From contig NZ_CP014342.1 in the NCBI RefSeq assembly GCF_001618685.1, positions 620,001 to 684,000 on the forward strand: a DNA stretch of 64,000 nt, given 5' to 3'. The notes below the pieces were generated by a model that was not told the origin of the DNA, made no database searches, and saw nothing but the letters and a program-made list of their open reading frames with translations. Both the position numbers and the translations under genes were made by a program. How positions within the stretch are numbered: position 1 is the stretch's first letter; every line of letters starts with the position of its first letter. Shown piece by piece: positions 1-9,461 of this stretch. This DNA comes from Geobacillus subterraneus. Lineage in GTDB: Bacteria; Bacillota; Bacilli; Bacillales; Anoxybacillaceae.

Positions 1-30
1 TCGCTCGAGACACCTTCTTTTCGTTTCCGG

Positions 31-516
31 CTACCTCCGTTTGGCCCATAGTACGTAAATGCCGAGGACGATGAGCCCGAGCGGCCAAAACTTCCAGACG
101 GAAGAAAGGCCGGTTTGGACGAGGTGAAACAGCGGCTGGCCGCGGCCGGAGAACGTCAGCACAACGGCGAGAAGCAAAAAAAATGCGCCGAAGCCGGCGC
201 CGCTTTTTTGTTTGCGGCTGCTGGCGAAAAAGGAGAGCGCGATGATGAAAAAAAACATGTTTGCGCCATGGGGCCAGGACGGAAAGGCGTTCGCAAGCAA
301 CAGCTCGACGCCGAAGCCGAACAAAAGAAAGCCGGGGAAGACATAATGGTACTCGCGCGCCGAATACGCCTGCCCGAGCAAGGCGGCGCCGCAAATGGCG
401 AGCAAAGCCGGCCACCCTTGGAGGAAGCGGAGCAACGGAATCGCCATTTGCCCGGCGAGAAAGTACAACCCGAGGCCGATAAACAAGATGCCGGAGAAAG
501 CGGTTCTGTTTTTCAC
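31..516 (-). CDS. Small membrane protein with LiaI/LiaF-type transmembrane region
   Basis: The product is about 161 residues and almost wholly hydrophobic, with four predicted membrane segments (two near the N-terminus, one in the middle, one at the C-terminal end) and a basic tail ending WAKRR. The opening, MKNRTAFSGILFIGLGLYFL, resembles the LiaI/LiaF N-terminal membrane region (DUF5668-like). I place the start at the GTG ending at 516 because a GGGGGA ribosome site lies just upstream of it. An ATG 30 bases further upstream is in frame but has no such site. No catalytic motif is visible. It is transcribed divergently from the haem operon. A role in envelope stress sensing is only suggested by the family resemblance. 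Confidence 0.75.
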   Translation of the reverse strand: MKNRTAFSGILFIGLGLYFLAGQMAIPLLRFLQGWPALLAICGAALLGQAYSAREYHYVFPGFLLFGFGVELLLANAFPSWPHGANMFFFIIALSFFASSRKQKSGAGFGAFFLLLAVVLTFSGRGQPLFHLVQTGLSSVWKFWPLGLIVLGIYVLWAKRR

Positions 517-564
517 GATCGTGTCCCCCGTTTCCCATTTAGACATGTTTATGGTAGAATGATC

Positions 565-576
565 ACTGTATACAGT
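565..576. promoter_or_regulatory. 12-base perfect palindrome ACTGTATACAGT between divergent genes
   Basis: ACTGTATACAGT reads the same on both strands and sits between the membrane gene ending at 516 and the hemA promoter. Its position fits an operator for either gene. The regulator is not identifiable from the sequence. Confidence 0.35.
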
Positions 577-634
577 TTATCATAGCTCGCGATCGATGTT
601 CACAATTTTTTCAAACCGGAACGATGGACGTCTA

Positions 635-651
635 TGTTATAATAATAGAAG
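635..651 (+). promoter_or_regulatory. hemA extended -10 promoter with PerR-box-like overlap
   Basis: TGTTATAAT at 635-643 is an extended -10 element (TG, one base, TATAAT), and no good -35 is seen. The stretch 637-651 (TTATAATAATAGAAG) matches the PerR box TTATAATnATTATAA fully in its left half and at 4 of 7 places in its right half. The Bacillus subtilis hemA operon is a known PerR target, so peroxide control is plausible here, but the right half is weak. Confidence 0.5.
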
Positions 652-680
652 GGATTTGGCTAAGAAGGGGGGATTGCACC

Positions 681-2048
681 GTGCAGATCATCGTGGTTGG
701 CGTCAATTATAAAACCGCCCCTATAGAAATTCGGGAAAAGTTGGCGTTTGGCGAGGCGGAGCTCGGCGAGGCGATGACAAAGCTCGCTAAGCAAAAAAGC
801 ATCCTCGAAAACGTCATCGTGTCAACGTGCAACCGGACGGAAATTTACGCGGTCGTCGATCAACTGCATACCGGCCGTTACTATATAAAAGCGTTTTTAG
901 CCGACTGGTTCGGGATGGAAGCGGAAGCGATCGCCCCGTATTTGCTTGTCTTTGAAGGGGAGGCGGCTGCGGGACATTTGTTCCGCGTAGCTGCCGGCCT
1001 CGATTCGATGGTGCTCGGAGAAACGCAAATTTTAGGACAAGTGAAACACAGTTATTTGCTCGCTCAAGAGCTTGGAACGAGCGGCACGATTTTTAACCAC
1101 CTGTTTAAACAGGCGGTGACGTTCGCCAAACGCGCCCATTCGGAAACCGGGATCGGCGCGCATGCCGTGTCGGTCAGCTATGCGGCTGTCGAATTGGCCA
1201 AGAAAATTTTCGGCCATCTCAACGGCAAACATGTCCTCATTATCGGTGCCGGGAAAATGGGAACGCTGGCAGCCCAAAACTTGTACGGCAACGGTGTCGG
1301 CAAAGTGACCGTCGTCAACCGGACGCTTGACAAAGCGAAGCAGCTCGCGGCGCAATTTTCTGGCGAGGCGAAACCGCTCAGCGAATTGTCGTGCGCGTTG
1401 CTCGAAGCGGATATCGTCATCAGCTCGACGGGTGCGAAAGGCTATATGTTAACGAAAGAGATGATGGCGCCGCTTGAGAAAATGCGGAAAGGCCGCCCGC
1501 TGTTTATGGTCGACATCGCCGTTCCGCGCGATTTAGACCCGGCGCTCGCCGAACTGGAAACGGTCTTTTTGTATGACATTGACGACTTGCAAGACGTCGT
1601 CGCCGCGAATTTGGCCGAACGGCAAAAGGCTGCCGCCCGCATCGAGACGATGATTGAAACGGAACTGGCAGCGTTTGGCCAATGGCTGCAGACGCTCGGC
1701 GTCGTGCCGGTCATCGCAGCGCTGCGCGAAAAAGCGCTCGCCATTCAGGCGGAAACGATGAAAAGCTTGGAACGGAAGCTGCCCCATTTGTCGGAGCGCG
1801 ATCGGAAAGTGCTGAACAAACATACGAAAAGCATTATTAACCAGCTGCTCCGCGACCCGATTTTGCAGGCGAAGGAGCTTGCCGTCGGTCCGAACGCCGA
1901 CGAAGCGCTTCAGCTGTTTATGAAAATTTTTAATATCGAAGATGCGGTGAAAGCAGAGCAACGGAACGCGCAGCAGGCGGAAGGGCAGTTGCGGGATGAG
2001 CAACAGGCGGAAGCGGCCCGCGCCGCCCGCCCATCATGGCAGCTGTAA
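681..2048 (+). CDS. hemA: Glutamyl-tRNA reductase
   Basis: HemA reduces glutamyl-tRNA with NADPH to glutamate-1-semialdehyde, the first committed step of the C5 route to haem. The product is 455 residues. The catalytic Cys50 lies in STCNRTEIY, followed by the [15 protein letters not shown] region. A Rossmann NADPH domain follows ([10 protein letters not shown] around residue 190), and the C-terminal part is a helical dimerisation domain. The GTG at 681 is chosen because it gives the family N-terminus [14 protein letters not shown] and follows a GGGGGG-rich ribosome site. An in-frame ATG at 624 overlaps the promoter and is rejected. It is the first gene of hemAXCDBL. Confidence 0.97.
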   Translation: MQIIVVGVNYKTAPIEIREKLAFGEAELGEAMTKLAKQKSILENVIVSTCNRTEIYAVVDQLHTGRYYIKAFLADWFGMEAEAIAPYLLVFEGEAAAGHLFRVAAGLDSMVLGETQILGQVKHSYLLAQELGTSGTIFNHLFKQAVTFAKRAHSETGIGAHAVSVSYAAVELAKKIFGHLNGKHVLIIGAGKMGTLAAQNLYGNGVGKVTVVNRTLDKAKQLAAQFSGEAKPLSELSCALLEADIVISSTGAKGYMLTKEMMAPLEKMRKGRPLFMVDIAVPRDLDPALAELETVFLYDIDDLQDVVAANLAERQKAAARIETMIETELAAFGQWLQTLGVVPVIAALREKALAIQAETMKSLERKLPHLSERDRKVLNKHTKSIINQLLRDPILQAKELAVGPNADEALQLFMKIFNIEDAVKAEQRNAQQAEGQLRDEQQAEAARAARPSWQL

Positions 2049-2058
2049 GGTGGGATGA

Positions 2059-2877
2059 ATGGTGGCGCCGTTGTATGAACTGTCTATTTTGCTCTACATT
2101 GCTTCGATTCTTTTCTATTTTATCGATTTTTTGCAGCAAAACCGGAAGGCGAATGAAACCGCCTTCTGGTTGCTTTCTGCCGTGTGGCTGCTGCAAACAT
2201 TGACGTTCGCCTTCCGCATCGTGGAAACAAAGCGCTTTCCGATTTTAACGATGTCGGAAGGGCTTTATTTTTACGCTTGGCTGCTGATCACGCTGTCGCT
2301 CGTCATCAACCGGCTGTTGCGCGTCGATTTCATCGTCTTTTTTACGAACGTGCTCGCCTTTTTTATTTTGGCCATTCATACGTTCGTGCCGTCCTCGCAG
2401 TCGCCGGCTGTCGCCGAACGGCTCGTCTCCGAGCTGCTGATCATCCACATTACCCTTGCCCTTGGGGCATACGCAGCGTTTACGCTGTCCTTTCTGTTCT
2501 CGGTGCTGTACGTGCTGCAGTACAGTTTGCTGAAAAAGAAAAAGTGGGGCGCGCGCCTTTGGCGGATGGCTGATTTGTCGAAGCTCGATTTTTTATCGCA
2601 CGTTTTAAATTTGCTCGGTTTGCCTATGTTGTTATTAGGATTGATTCTTGGTGTGATTTGGGCGTACATTCAAATTGATCATTTTCACTGGTATGACGCC
2701 AAAGTGCTCGGATCGTTTGTCGTTCTTCTCGTTTATGGCGTCTATTTTTACAAACGGGTCGTCCGGCAGATGCAAGGAAAGGCGATCGCGTTATGGAATA
2801 TCGGTTCGTTTTTATTTTTGCTTGTCAACTTTTTCTTGTTTGACAGTTTATCAAAATTTCATTTTTGGTATGCGTAA
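2059..2877 (+). CDS. hemX: HemX, cytochrome c assembly-type membrane protein
   Basis: HemX is an integral membrane protein of the CcsA/cytochrome c assembly superfamily. In Bacillus it lowers the amount of HemA and so tunes haem synthesis. The product is 272 residues with about eight hydrophobic segments spread over its length. Short charged loops such as NRKANET and LKKKKWGARLW lie between them. It starts 10 bases after hemA and ends 15 bases before hemC, so it is co-transcribed. The exact biochemical action is not evident from the sequence. The assignment rests on membrane topology and position in the haem operon. Confidence 0.9.
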   Translation: MVAPLYELSILLYIASILFYFIDFLQQNRKANETAFWLLSAVWLLQTLTFAFRIVETKRFPILTMSEGLYFYAWLLITLSLVINRLLRVDFIVFFTNVLAFFILAIHTFVPSSQSPAVAERLVSELLIIHITLALGAYAAFTLSFLFSVLYVLQYSLLKKKKWGARLWRMADLSKLDFLSHVLNLLGLPMLLLGLILGVIWAYIQIDHFHWYDAKVLGSFVVLLVYGVYFYKRVVRQMQGKAIALWNIGSFLFLLVNFFLFDSLSKFHFWYA

Positions 2878-2892
2878 TTGAGGAGGAACGAA

Positions 2893-3822
2893 ATGCGAAA
2901 CATTATCGTCGGCTCGCGGCGCAGCAAGCTCGCCTTGACCCAGACGAACTGGGTCATCAACGAATTGAAGCGGCTCGGGGCGCCGTTTACGTTTGAGGTG
3001 AAAGAAATCGTCACGAAAGGAGACCGCGTGCTCGATGTCACGCTCTCCAAAGTAGGCGGCAAAGGACTGTTTGTCAAAGAAATTGAGCATGAAATGCTGA
3101 CCGGCGGCATCGATATGGCGGTCCACAGCATGAAAGACATGCCGGCGGTGCTGCCAAGCGGATTGGTGATCGGCTCGGTCCCGCGGCGTGAGGATGCGCG
3201 CGATGTGCTCGTCAGCAAAGGAAATCTGTCGCTTTCCGATCTGCCGCGCGGGGCGGTCGTCGGCACGAGCAGCCTGCGCCGTTCGGCGCAGCTGCTCGCC
3301 TATCGCCCGGATGTGACGATCAAATGGATCCGCGGGAACATTGATACAAGACTAGCGAAGCTAGAAAACGAAGATTACGACGCCATCGTGCTGGCGGCCG
3401 CCGGTTTGGCGCGCATGGGCTGGAGCGATGATGTCATCAGCGACTACTTATCAACGGATGTATGTGTTCCGGCGGTCGGCCAAGGGGCGCTTGCCGTCGA
3501 GTGCCGCGAAGATGACCGCGAGCTGCGCGAGTGGCTGAGCCGTCTGAACGATGAACAGACGGAACGGGCGGTAAGGGCGGAACGCGCCTTTTTGCAACAG
3601 ATGGAAGGGGGATGCCAAGTGCCGATTGCCGGCTATGCGGAAGTGAAGGAGGGGACGGTGCGTCTGACCGCACTTGTCGCCTCCCCGGATGGCAAAGAAA
3701 TGTACAAAGAAATCGTCACTGGCGTCGATCCGGAGGCGGTCGGCCGACAGGCGGCTGCCATCTTGAGCGAACAAGGGGCAAAGGCGCTGATCGAGCGGGT
3801 GAAAAAGGAGATGGGCGACTGA
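2893..3822 (+). CDS. hemC: Porphobilinogen deaminase (hydroxymethylbilane synthase)
   Basis: HemC joins four porphobilinogen molecules into hydroxymethylbilane on a dipyrromethane cofactor. The product is 309 residues. The N-terminus [15 protein letters not shown] and the segments HSMKDMP and VGTSSLRR are signatures of the family. The cofactor-binding cysteine is in [15 protein letters not shown] near residue 240. The ATG at 2893 follows an AGGAGG site at 2881-2886. Its TGA stop overlaps the hemD ATG by one base (TGATG), which points to translational coupling. Confidence 0.97.
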   Translation: MRNIIVGSRRSKLALTQTNWVINELKRLGAPFTFEVKEIVTKGDRVLDVTLSKVGGKGLFVKEIEHEMLTGGIDMAVHSMKDMPAVLPSGLVIGSVPRREDARDVLVSKGNLSLSDLPRGAVVGTSSLRRSAQLLAYRPDVTIKWIRGNIDTRLAKLENEDYDAIVLAAAGLARMGWSDDVISDYLSTDVCVPAVGQGALAVECREDDRELREWLSRLNDEQTERAVRAERAFLQQMEGGCQVPIAGYAEVKEGTVRLTALVASPDGKEMYKEIVTGVDPEAVGRQAAAILSEQGAKALIERVKKEMGD

Positions 3823-5567
3823 TGGCCAATCGCGCCCTGGCCGGCAAGACGGTACTTGTCACCCGTGACAAAAAGCAGGCGGCATCGTTTTCCGCCAAGC
3901 TGCGCGCCGTTGGTGCGGTGCCGATCGAAATCCCGCTCATCACCATCCGCCCGGCGGCTGCGCCGGAAGCCATCGCCGCGCTCGCCGAACGGCTCGGGGA
4001 ATACCGCTGGCTCGTCTTGACGAGCGTGAACGCGGTTCGCTTCTTTTTTCCGCACGTTTCGTTGCCGCGGCCGCTGCCGAATGTCGCCGTCGTCGGACGG
4101 AAGACGGCGGCCGCGCTCGCTGATTACGGCGTTTCACCGGCGCTCGTGCCGGATGATTTCACCGCTGAACGGCTCGCCGCCATGCTTGCACCGCGCGTAA
4201 AACAAGGCGAGCGGGTGCTGTTTGTCAAAGGCGATTTGGCAAGCCCAACGCTGCCTGAGGCGTTGAGGAAGGTAGGCGCCGCGGTCGATGAGTTTACGGT
4301 CTATCAAACGGTGCCAGACCTAAGCCGTCGAGAACCATTGTTGGCGCTGCTGCGCGAACGGAAACTGGATGCGGTTACGTTGATGAGCCCATCGGCGGTC
4401 CATAGTCTTGCCCGCCTTCTTGGCGGAGAAGCGGTTGCGCTTCTTTCCGGCGTCGCTGTCGCCTGCATCGGGCCGGTGACAAAAAAGGCGGCGGAGCAGG
4501 AAGGAATCACCGTACATATTTGTCCAACTGATTACACGACGGATGGTATAATGAAAGCGATGGAACAATATTTTTCCATGGAGGGACGATCAATGCCATT
4601 GTCATTTGACCGCCATCGCCGCCTGCGGCAAACGGCCGCCATTCGGGCGATGGTGCGCGAGACGCATCTCCGCGTTGATGATCTAATTTATCCGCTGTTT
4701 GTCGTCGAAGGAAGCGGCATTCGCCGCGAAGTGCCATCGATGCCCGGGGTGTACCATTTATCGCTTGATCGTTTGACGGAAGAAATCGATGAAATCGCCG
4801 GGCTTGGCATCCGGGCGGTCATGGTGTTTGGCGTGCCGGACGAAAAAGATGAAGTCGGTTCGCAGGCGTATTGCGAGACCGGGATCGTCCAGCGGGCGAT
4901 CCGCCAGATTAAAGCCCAACGCCCGGAGATGGTTGTTATTGCCGATACGTGTTTATGCGAATATACAAGCCACGGCCATTGCGGCGTGGTGGAAAACGAA
5001 CAAGTGCTGAATGACCCGTCGCTTGAGCTGCTCGCCAAAACGGCGGTCAGCCAGGCGCAAGCCGGCGCTGATATCATTGCGCCGTCGAATATGATGGACG
5101 GGTTTGTCGCCGCTATTCGCCACGGGCTTGACGAAGCCGGATTTGAGAACGTGCCAATCATGTCATATGCCATTAAGTACGCCTCGGCGTTTTACGGCCC
5201 GTTCCGCGATGCCGCGGACAGCGCGCCGCAATTCGGCGACCGGAAAACGTACCAAATGGATCCGGCCAATCGCCTTGAGGCGTTTCGGGAGGCCGAATCC
5301 GACATCAAAGAAGGCGCCGATTTCCTGATGGTCAAACCGGCGCTCGCCTACATGGACATTATTCGTGACATCAAAAACCGGTTTCCGCTTCCGCTTGTCG
5401 CCTATAACGTGAGCGGCGAGTATTCGATGGTGAAAGCGGCGGCGCAAAACGGCTGGATTGATGAAAAAACAGTCGTGATGGAGATGTTGACCGGAATGAA
5501 GCGGGCTGGCGCGGATTTGATCATCACATATTTTGCGAAAGATGCGGCCCACTGGATGGCTGACTAG
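3822..5567 (+). CDS. hemD: Uroporphyrinogen-III synthase reading frame, open through hemB (HemD-HemB fusion frame)
   Basis: The first ~257 codons (3822-4592) encode uroporphyrinogen-III synthase, which closes and inverts ring D of hydroxymethylbilane. The N-terminus [16 protein letters not shown] and the segments [10 protein letters not shown] and [16 protein letters not shown] fit the low-conservation HemD family. No stop codon occurs at the end of the HemD part. The frame continues straight into hemB, giving a potential 581-residue HemD-HemB polypeptide, with the join around [20 protein letters not shown]. hemB has its own good ribosome site inside this junction, so separate HemB synthesis is also expected. 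Whether HemD is really made only as a fusion, or a stop codon was lost by sequence error, cannot be decided here. Confidence 0.8.
   Translation: MANRALAGKTVLVTRDKKQAASFSAKLRAVGAVPIEIPLITIRPAAAPEAIAALAERLGEYRWLVLTSVNAVRFFFPHVSLPRPLPNVAVVGRKTAAALADYGVSPALVPDDFTAERLAAMLAPRVKQGERVLFVKGDLASPTLPEALRKVGAAVDEFTVYQTVPDLSRREPLLALLRERKLDAVTLMSPSAVHSLARLLGGEAVALLSGVAVACIGPVTKKAAEQEGITVHICPTDYTTDGIMKAMEQYFSMEGRSMPLSFDRHRRLRQTAAIRAMVRETHLRVDDLIYPLFVVEGSGIRREVPSMPGVYHLSLDRLTEEIDEIAGLGIRAVMVFGVPDEKDEVGSQAYCETGIVQRAIRQIKAQRPEMVVIADTCLCEYTSHGHCGVVENEQVLNDPSLELLAKTAVSQAQAGADIIAPSNMMDGFVAAIRHGLDEAGFENVPIMSYAIKYASAFYGPFRDAADSAPQFGDRKTYQMDPANRLEAFREAESDIKEGADFLMVKPALAYMDIIRDIKNRFPLPLVAYNVSGEYSMVKAAAQNGWIDEKTVVMEMLTGMKRAGADLIITYFAKDAAHWMAD
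4593..5567 (+). CDS. hemB: Delta-aminolevulinic acid dehydratase (porphobilinogen synthase)
   Basis: HemB condenses two 5-aminolevulinate molecules to porphobilinogen. Started at ATG 4593 the product is 324 residues, the usual Bacillus length. The zinc-binding cysteine cluster is visible as [14 protein letters not shown]. The Schiff-base lysines lie in [19 protein letters not shown] and in [13 protein letters not shown]. The start follows GGAGGGACGATCA, a strong ribosome site, and lies in the same frame as hemD with no intervening stop. It ends 15 bases before hemL. Confidence 0.97.
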   Translation: MPLSFDRHRRLRQTAAIRAMVRETHLRVDDLIYPLFVVEGSGIRREVPSMPGVYHLSLDRLTEEIDEIAGLGIRAVMVFGVPDEKDEVGSQAYCETGIVQRAIRQIKAQRPEMVVIADTCLCEYTSHGHCGVVENEQVLNDPSLELLAKTAVSQAQAGADIIAPSNMMDGFVAAIRHGLDEAGFENVPIMSYAIKYASAFYGPFRDAADSAPQFGDRKTYQMDPANRLEAFREAESDIKEGADFLMVKPALAYMDIIRDIKNRFPLPLVAYNVSGEYSMVKAAAQNGWIDEKTVVMEMLTGMKRAGADLIITYFAKDAAHWMAD

Positions 5568-5582
5568 AGAGGGGGCGGAATC

Positions 5583-6872
5583 GTGCGAAGCTATGAACGA
5601 TCGAAAGCGGCTTATCAAGAAGCGGTGACATTAATGCCGGGCGGTGTAAACAGCCCGGTGCGCGCATTCAAGTCGGTCGGGATGACGCCGATTTTTATGG
5701 CGCGCGGCCAAGGTGCGAAAATTTACGATATTGACGGCAACGAATATATCGACTATGTGTTGTCGTGGGGACCGCTCATTTTAGGGCACGCTGATCCCCA
5801 AGTCGTCGAAGCGTTAAAACGGGTGGCCGAACAAGGGACGAGCTTCGGCGCTCCGACGCTGCTTGAGAACGAGCTGGCTAGGCTCGTCATCGAGCGGGTG
5901 CCGTCCGTCGAGATCGTGCGCATGGTCAATTCGGGAACGGAAGCGACGATGAGCGCCCTCCGCTTGGCGCGCGGCTACACGAAGCGCAACAAAATCATCA
6001 AGTTTGAAGGCAGCTACCACGGGCATGGCGATTCATTGCTCATTAAAGCCGGCTCCGGCGTGGCGACGCTCGGGCTGCCGGACAGCCCAGGCGTGCCGGA
6101 ATCGGTCGCCCAGCACACAATCACCGTCCCGTACAACGATTTAGACAGCGTCCGCTATGCATTTGAGCGGTTTGGCGAAGACATCGCGGCGGTCATCGTC
6201 GAGCCGGTGGCCGGCAATATGGGAGTCGTGCCGCCCGTCCCTGGCTTTTTGGAAGGGCTGCGCGACGTGACCAAACAATACGGCGCCCTATTGATTTTTG
6301 ACGAGGTGATGACCGGCTTCCGCGTCGACTACCATTGCGCCCAAGGATATTACGGCGTTGAGCCGGATTTGACGTGCCTTGGCAAAGTGATCGGCGGCGG
6401 CTTGCCAGTCGGAGCGTACGGGGGCAAAGCCGAGATCATGGAGCTTGTCGCGCCGAGCGGCCCAGTGTACCAAGCCGGCACGCTGTCTGGCAACCCGCTC
6501 GCCATGACGGCTGGCTACGAAACGCTCCGTCAACTGACGCCGGAAACGTATGAAGAATTCAGCCGCAAAGCGGCGCGCCTTGAAGAAGGGCTGCACCAAG
6601 CCGCCGAAAAATACGAAATTCCTCACACTATCAACCGCGCTGGATCGATGATTGGCTTTTTCTTCACAAACGAGCCGGTCATCAATTACGAGACGGCCAA
6701 AACGTCCGATTTGGAGCTGTTTGCCGCCTATTACCGGGAGATGGCGAACGAAGGCGTTTTCTTGCCGCCGTCGCAATTTGAAGGGCTGTTTTTGTCGACC
6801 GCGCATAGCGATGAAGACATTGAATATACGATCGCCGCTGCCGAACGGGCATTTGCCCGCCTGCGCGGCTAG
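5583..6872 (+). CDS. hemL: Glutamate-1-semialdehyde 2,1-aminomutase
   Basis: HemL moves the amino group of glutamate-1-semialdehyde to give 5-aminolevulinate, using pyridoxal phosphate. The product is 429 residues of the class III aminotransferase fold. Visible marks are the N-terminal [16 protein letters not shown], the [16 protein letters not shown] cofactor region, the DEVMTGFR segment and the PLP lysine in [17 protein letters not shown]. The GTG at 5583 follows GAGAGGGGGCGG. It is the last gene of the haem operon and is followed at once by a terminator. Confidence 0.97.
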   Translation: MRSYERSKAAYQEAVTLMPGGVNSPVRAFKSVGMTPIFMARGQGAKIYDIDGNEYIDYVLSWGPLILGHADPQVVEALKRVAEQGTSFGAPTLLENELARLVIERVPSVEIVRMVNSGTEATMSALRLARGYTKRNKIIKFEGSYHGHGDSLLIKAGSGVATLGLPDSPGVPESVAQHTITVPYNDLDSVRYAFERFGEDIAAVIVEPVAGNMGVVPPVPGFLEGLRDVTKQYGALLIFDEVMTGFRVDYHCAQGYYGVEPDLTCLGKVIGGGLPVGAYGGKAEIMELVAPSGPVYQAGTLSGNPLAMTAGYETLRQLTPETYEEFSRKAARLEEGLHQAAEKYEIPHTINRAGSMIGFFFTNEPVINYETAKTSDLELFAAYYREMANEGVFLPPSQFEGLFLSTAHSDEDIEYTIAAAERAFARLRG

Positions 6873-6879
6873 AGGAAAC

Positions 6880-6910
6880 GGGCTGCCGCCACGGCCAGCC
6901 CGATTTTTTT
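6880..6910 (+). terminator. Rho-independent terminator of the haem operon
   Basis: GGGCTG at 6880-6885 pairs with CAGCCC at 6896-6901, followed by a run of seven T. Confidence 0.85.
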
Positions 6911-6911
6911 A

Positions 6912-6940
6912 TCATACCGCCTCTTTTCCGTTCATACAAT
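6912..6940 (+). promoter_or_regulatory. Sigma-E-like promoter of spoVID
   Basis: CATACAAT at 6933-6940 matches the sigma-E -10 consensus (CATACAnT) exactly. TCATACC lies 14 bases upstream and agrees with the -35 consensus (KMATATT) at five of seven places. spoVID is sigma-E-dependent in Bacillus subtilis. Confidence 0.6.
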
Positions 6941-6991
6941 GGATAATGTCATAGAAACTATTTGCCGAGGGGACGGAAGGAGGAAGTCCGG

Positions 6992-8056
6992 TTGGAGCAA
7001 TCGTATTTGCGTTTTTCATTGGAAGAGTCAGTCTGGTTTAAAAGCGGACAGGAAGTCGCCGAGTTTTTGTCTATTTCTCTTGACCCGATCATTTCCGTCG
7101 ACGAGTACGACCAATATATTACGATTCGCGGTGCGCTCGAGTTAAGCGGAGAATTCCGCCAAGCGGACGAACCGCAGCAGGCGGACGTCGACGATGATGC
7201 GTTTGAGTTGGCGAGCTATCGATTCATTCAGCACATTTCGGTGCGTGAGGACGGCATTAGCGAACTGTCACACCGTTTTCCGATCGATATTACAATCCCG
7301 AAAAACCGCATTCGTGAACTTGAAGATGTGTACGTGACGGTGGAATCGTTCGACTATGATTTAAGCGACAACGGACGGCTGCTCGTGACCGCCGACATCT
7401 CGATCAGCGGGATCAGTGAATCGCCGCTCGTCGATGATTTGCCGAACGATGATGAAGATGAAGAGCCGTTGTTTGCCCCGTTTGAGTCAATCGCCCGCAA
7501 AGAGGCAGCCGACGATGAAGCGTTTACATCGGAGAACCAACCCGCTAGTGAGGCGGGCGAACAGCCTGTCGCCGCAGTCAGTGAAGCGCCGCCTTCCACC
7601 GTTGAGCCAGCGGCTGTGCGTCATGAAGAAACGCTGTCTAATGAAACAGAGGATGTAAAAGAGCCGTTTTTGCCGCTTGAGACGGAAACGAAAGCCGTCA
7701 ACGCGGAAGGGGAAGAGGAGATTGATTCCGTGTTGCCGCCAACGGAGGCGAAAGTATCGATCGGGGCCGCTAAAAAAGCGGTGAGTGAAGAGGACGAGGA
7801 AGAACAACAAGCGGAAGTGAAAAGCGAAAACGCCCTTTATTTGACGAAGCTGTTTGCCAAAAGTGAAGCGGAAGAGTTTACAACGGTCAAAATTTGCATC
7901 GTCCAGCAAGGAGATTCGTTGGACAAGATTGCTGAACGGTATGATGTGACCGTCTCGCAGCTGCTGCGCGCCAACGATCTGGAAAGCCCGGATGACGTGC
8001 ACGAAGGGCAGCTGTTATATATTCCGGCCTTGGCGGGAAGCCGTCCTTTCTCATGA
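6992..8056 (+). CDS. spoVID: Stage VI sporulation protein D, LysM coat morphogen
   Basis: SpoVID is made in the mother cell and is needed for the coat to encase the forespore. It binds SafA and other coat proteins. The product is 354 residues. The conserved N-terminal region (about 1-130, opening EQSYLRFSLEESVWFKSGQE) is followed by a long acidic, low-conservation middle (about 150-290) rich in Glu, Asp, Ala and Pro. A C-terminal LysM domain lies at about residues 304-349 (VQQGDSLDKIAERYDVTVSQ). The TTG at 6992 is chosen because AAGGAGG lies 8 bases before it and it yields the family N-terminus. It is followed closely by ysxE. Confidence 0.94.
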   Translation: MEQSYLRFSLEESVWFKSGQEVAEFLSISLDPIISVDEYDQYITIRGALELSGEFRQADEPQQADVDDDAFELASYRFIQHISVREDGISELSHRFPIDITIPKNRIRELEDVYVTVESFDYDLSDNGRLLVTADISISGISESPLVDDLPNDDEDEEPLFAPFESIARKEAADDEAFTSENQPASEAGEQPVAAVSEAPPSTVEPAAVRHEETLSNETEDVKEPFLPLETETKAVNAEGEEEIDSVLPPTEAKVSIGAAKKAVSEEDEEEQQAEVKSENALYLTKLFAKSEAEEFTTVKICIVQQGDSLDKIAERYDVTVSQLLRANDLESPDDVHEGQLLYIPALAGSRPFS

Positions 8057-8096
8057 AAGGAACGCTTTCCGTTTCTTTTGCCGGCGAGGGGGCGTA

Positions 8097-9131
8097 ATGA
8101 TGGCCATACGTTCTGAAACGTGCCGCGCCGTGCTTCATCAGTATGGGATTCAGCCGCAGCGCATCGAACAGCGGGGCAAAGCGGCAAAAGTGTATACCGA
8201 CCGCGGTGTTTTTGCCTTAAAACCGCTCGACGGTGAACAAGAGGCGGCCGCCATCTGGCACTCGCTTCACTATTACGGCCGCCATTGCCCTCCGTTTTAT
8301 TGGACGCGGCAACGATCGCCGTTTGCTGCGGAGGGAAGCCGCCTTTATTATTTGCAAGCATGGCAGGAGGGAGAAACGAAAGCAAAAGAAGAAACGGTGC
8401 GCGCTTTTTTTCGTGGGCTGGCCCGGCTCCATCGCGCTACCGCCCGCACCGTCGAGGCGAGCGAGGAGGAGATCGCCGCGTATCGAAAGCAAAAAAAAGA
8501 GGAATGGCAGCAGGAGCGGGCGATTTGGGAAGAGCGGATTGAGCGGTATGAAACCGCTTGGTACATGTCACCGTTTCAGCTGCAGTGCTGCACGTATTTT
8601 CATGAGGTGATGCGCGCCTATTTGTTTGCCGAGGAACAGCTGACTGCGTGGGAGGAGGCGCTCGAAGAAACGAAACAATGGCGCATCGCTTGGGTGCACG
8701 GAAAAGCGCGCCTTTCCCATTACGTGGCGCCGTATTGGATCAGCTGGGAGCGGGCGCACTGGAATTCGCCGGTATACGATTTGATTGCCGCGCTTCGCGT
8801 GCATGTCCGAACGCTTCCGCCGCTCGGTCCCGAGTGGATGGGGGGAATCGATGAATACGAAAAGGAATTGCCGTTATCCAACGGGGAGCGGGCGTTTTTA
8901 TACAGCCATTTGGCCGAGCCGCGCGGGTTTGTCCGCTGCCTCGAACAGTATGAAGCCGCTCCGCGAACGGAACGGAACGAGCGGGACTATGTCGCCGCCT
9001 TGCAGCGCTGTTATTTTGCCTTTAAAAACATGGAAGCGATCGTGATGCATCTTGTCCAACGCGACGCCGCGCGGCAGCAAGAAGAGGCGGCCGATCATGA
9101 AGCGACAGCCGAAGGGGACGGCAGCGGTTAA
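8097..9131 (+). CDS. ysxE: YsxE, CotS-family spore coat protein (degenerate kinase fold)
   Basis: This 344-residue protein belongs to the CotS/YsxE/YutH family of spore coat proteins, related in fold to aminoglycoside phosphotransferases. A small-lobe lysine is seen in VFALKPLDGEQEAA. The catalytic loop, normally HGDxxxxN, reads VHGKARLSHYV near residue 200, so the catalytic Asp is replaced by Lys and the Asn by His. I infer a pseudokinase with a structural role. The start ATGATG at 8097 follows a GAGGGGGCG site. It lies 40 bases after spoVID, as in Bacillus subtilis, and its stop overlaps the convergent small gene by four bases (TTAA). Confidence 0.9.
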   Translation: MMAIRSETCRAVLHQYGIQPQRIEQRGKAAKVYTDRGVFALKPLDGEQEAAAIWHSLHYYGRHCPPFYWTRQRSPFAAEGSRLYYLQAWQEGETKAKEETVRAFFRGLARLHRATARTVEASEEEIAAYRKQKKEEWQQERAIWEERIERYETAWYMSPFQLQCCTYFHEVMRAYLFAEEQLTAWEEALEETKQWRIAWVHGKARLSHYVAPYWISWERAHWNSPVYDLIAALRVHVRTLPPLGPEWMGGIDEYEKELPLSNGERAFLYSHLAEPRGFVRCLEQYEAAPRTERNERDYVAALQRCYFAFKNMEAIVMHLVQRDAARQQEEAADHEATAEGDGSG

Positions 9132-9316
9132 ATCCATTCCAAATGGAGCGCCACAGCAATCAAAACAAAGATGGCTAATAAAATGACATCGAACGTCGTC
9201 GGCAAAAAAATGGTGCGAATGGCTTGAAAAATGGTGAGCGGAATGATCACTTGGGCACAGACGGCGCGCACTTGCCTCAGCCACGGCGGCCACGAATACG
9301 GGTTGAATCGCCGCAT
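9128..9316 (-). CDS. Small single-pass membrane protein, unknown function
   Basis: The product is about 62 residues. It has a basic and aromatic N-terminal part (RRFNPYSWPPWLRQ) and two adjoining hydrophobic stretches ending VALHLEWI. I choose the second ATG (9316) because GGAGG lies nine bases before it. The upstream ATG at 9322 is only three bases from the same site. It is convergent with ysxE and shares its stop region. A TATAGT box lies upstream at 9342-9347 on the minus strand. No family is recognised, but the strong ribosome site and clear topology support a real gene. Confidence 0.6.
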   Translation of the reverse strand: MRRFNPYSWPPWLRQVRAVCAQVIIPLTIFQAIRTIFLPTTFDVILLAIFVLIAVALHLEWI

Positions 9317-9409
9317 CGGCATTTCCCTCCTTCTCTGGTTTACTATACAATATGAAAAGAACGATCATTTGTCACCAAACCGGGGCGAGTGGAATAAATA
9401 AATAAAAAC

Positions 9410-9438
9410 TTGGCAAAGATGATGGACAATGGTAGTAT
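9410..9438 (+). promoter_or_regulatory. Candidate sigma-A promoter of the valS T-box transcript
   Basis: TTGGCA at 9410-9415 and TAGTAT at 9433-9438 are spaced by 17 bases. TATAAT at 9436-9441 overlaps and could be the -10 with a longer spacer. Confidence 0.5.
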
Positions 9439-9461
9439 AATAATCGAATAATGACGAAAAA

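Noticed and set aside
115-585. Long plus-strand frame opposite the first membrane gene
   Set aside because: Its low-complexity charged product mirrors the hydrophobic gene on the other strand and has no ribosome site.
624-680. In-frame upstream extension of hemA from an ATG at 624
   Set aside because: It overlaps the promoter and lacks a ribosome site. The GTG at 681 gives the conserved N-terminus.
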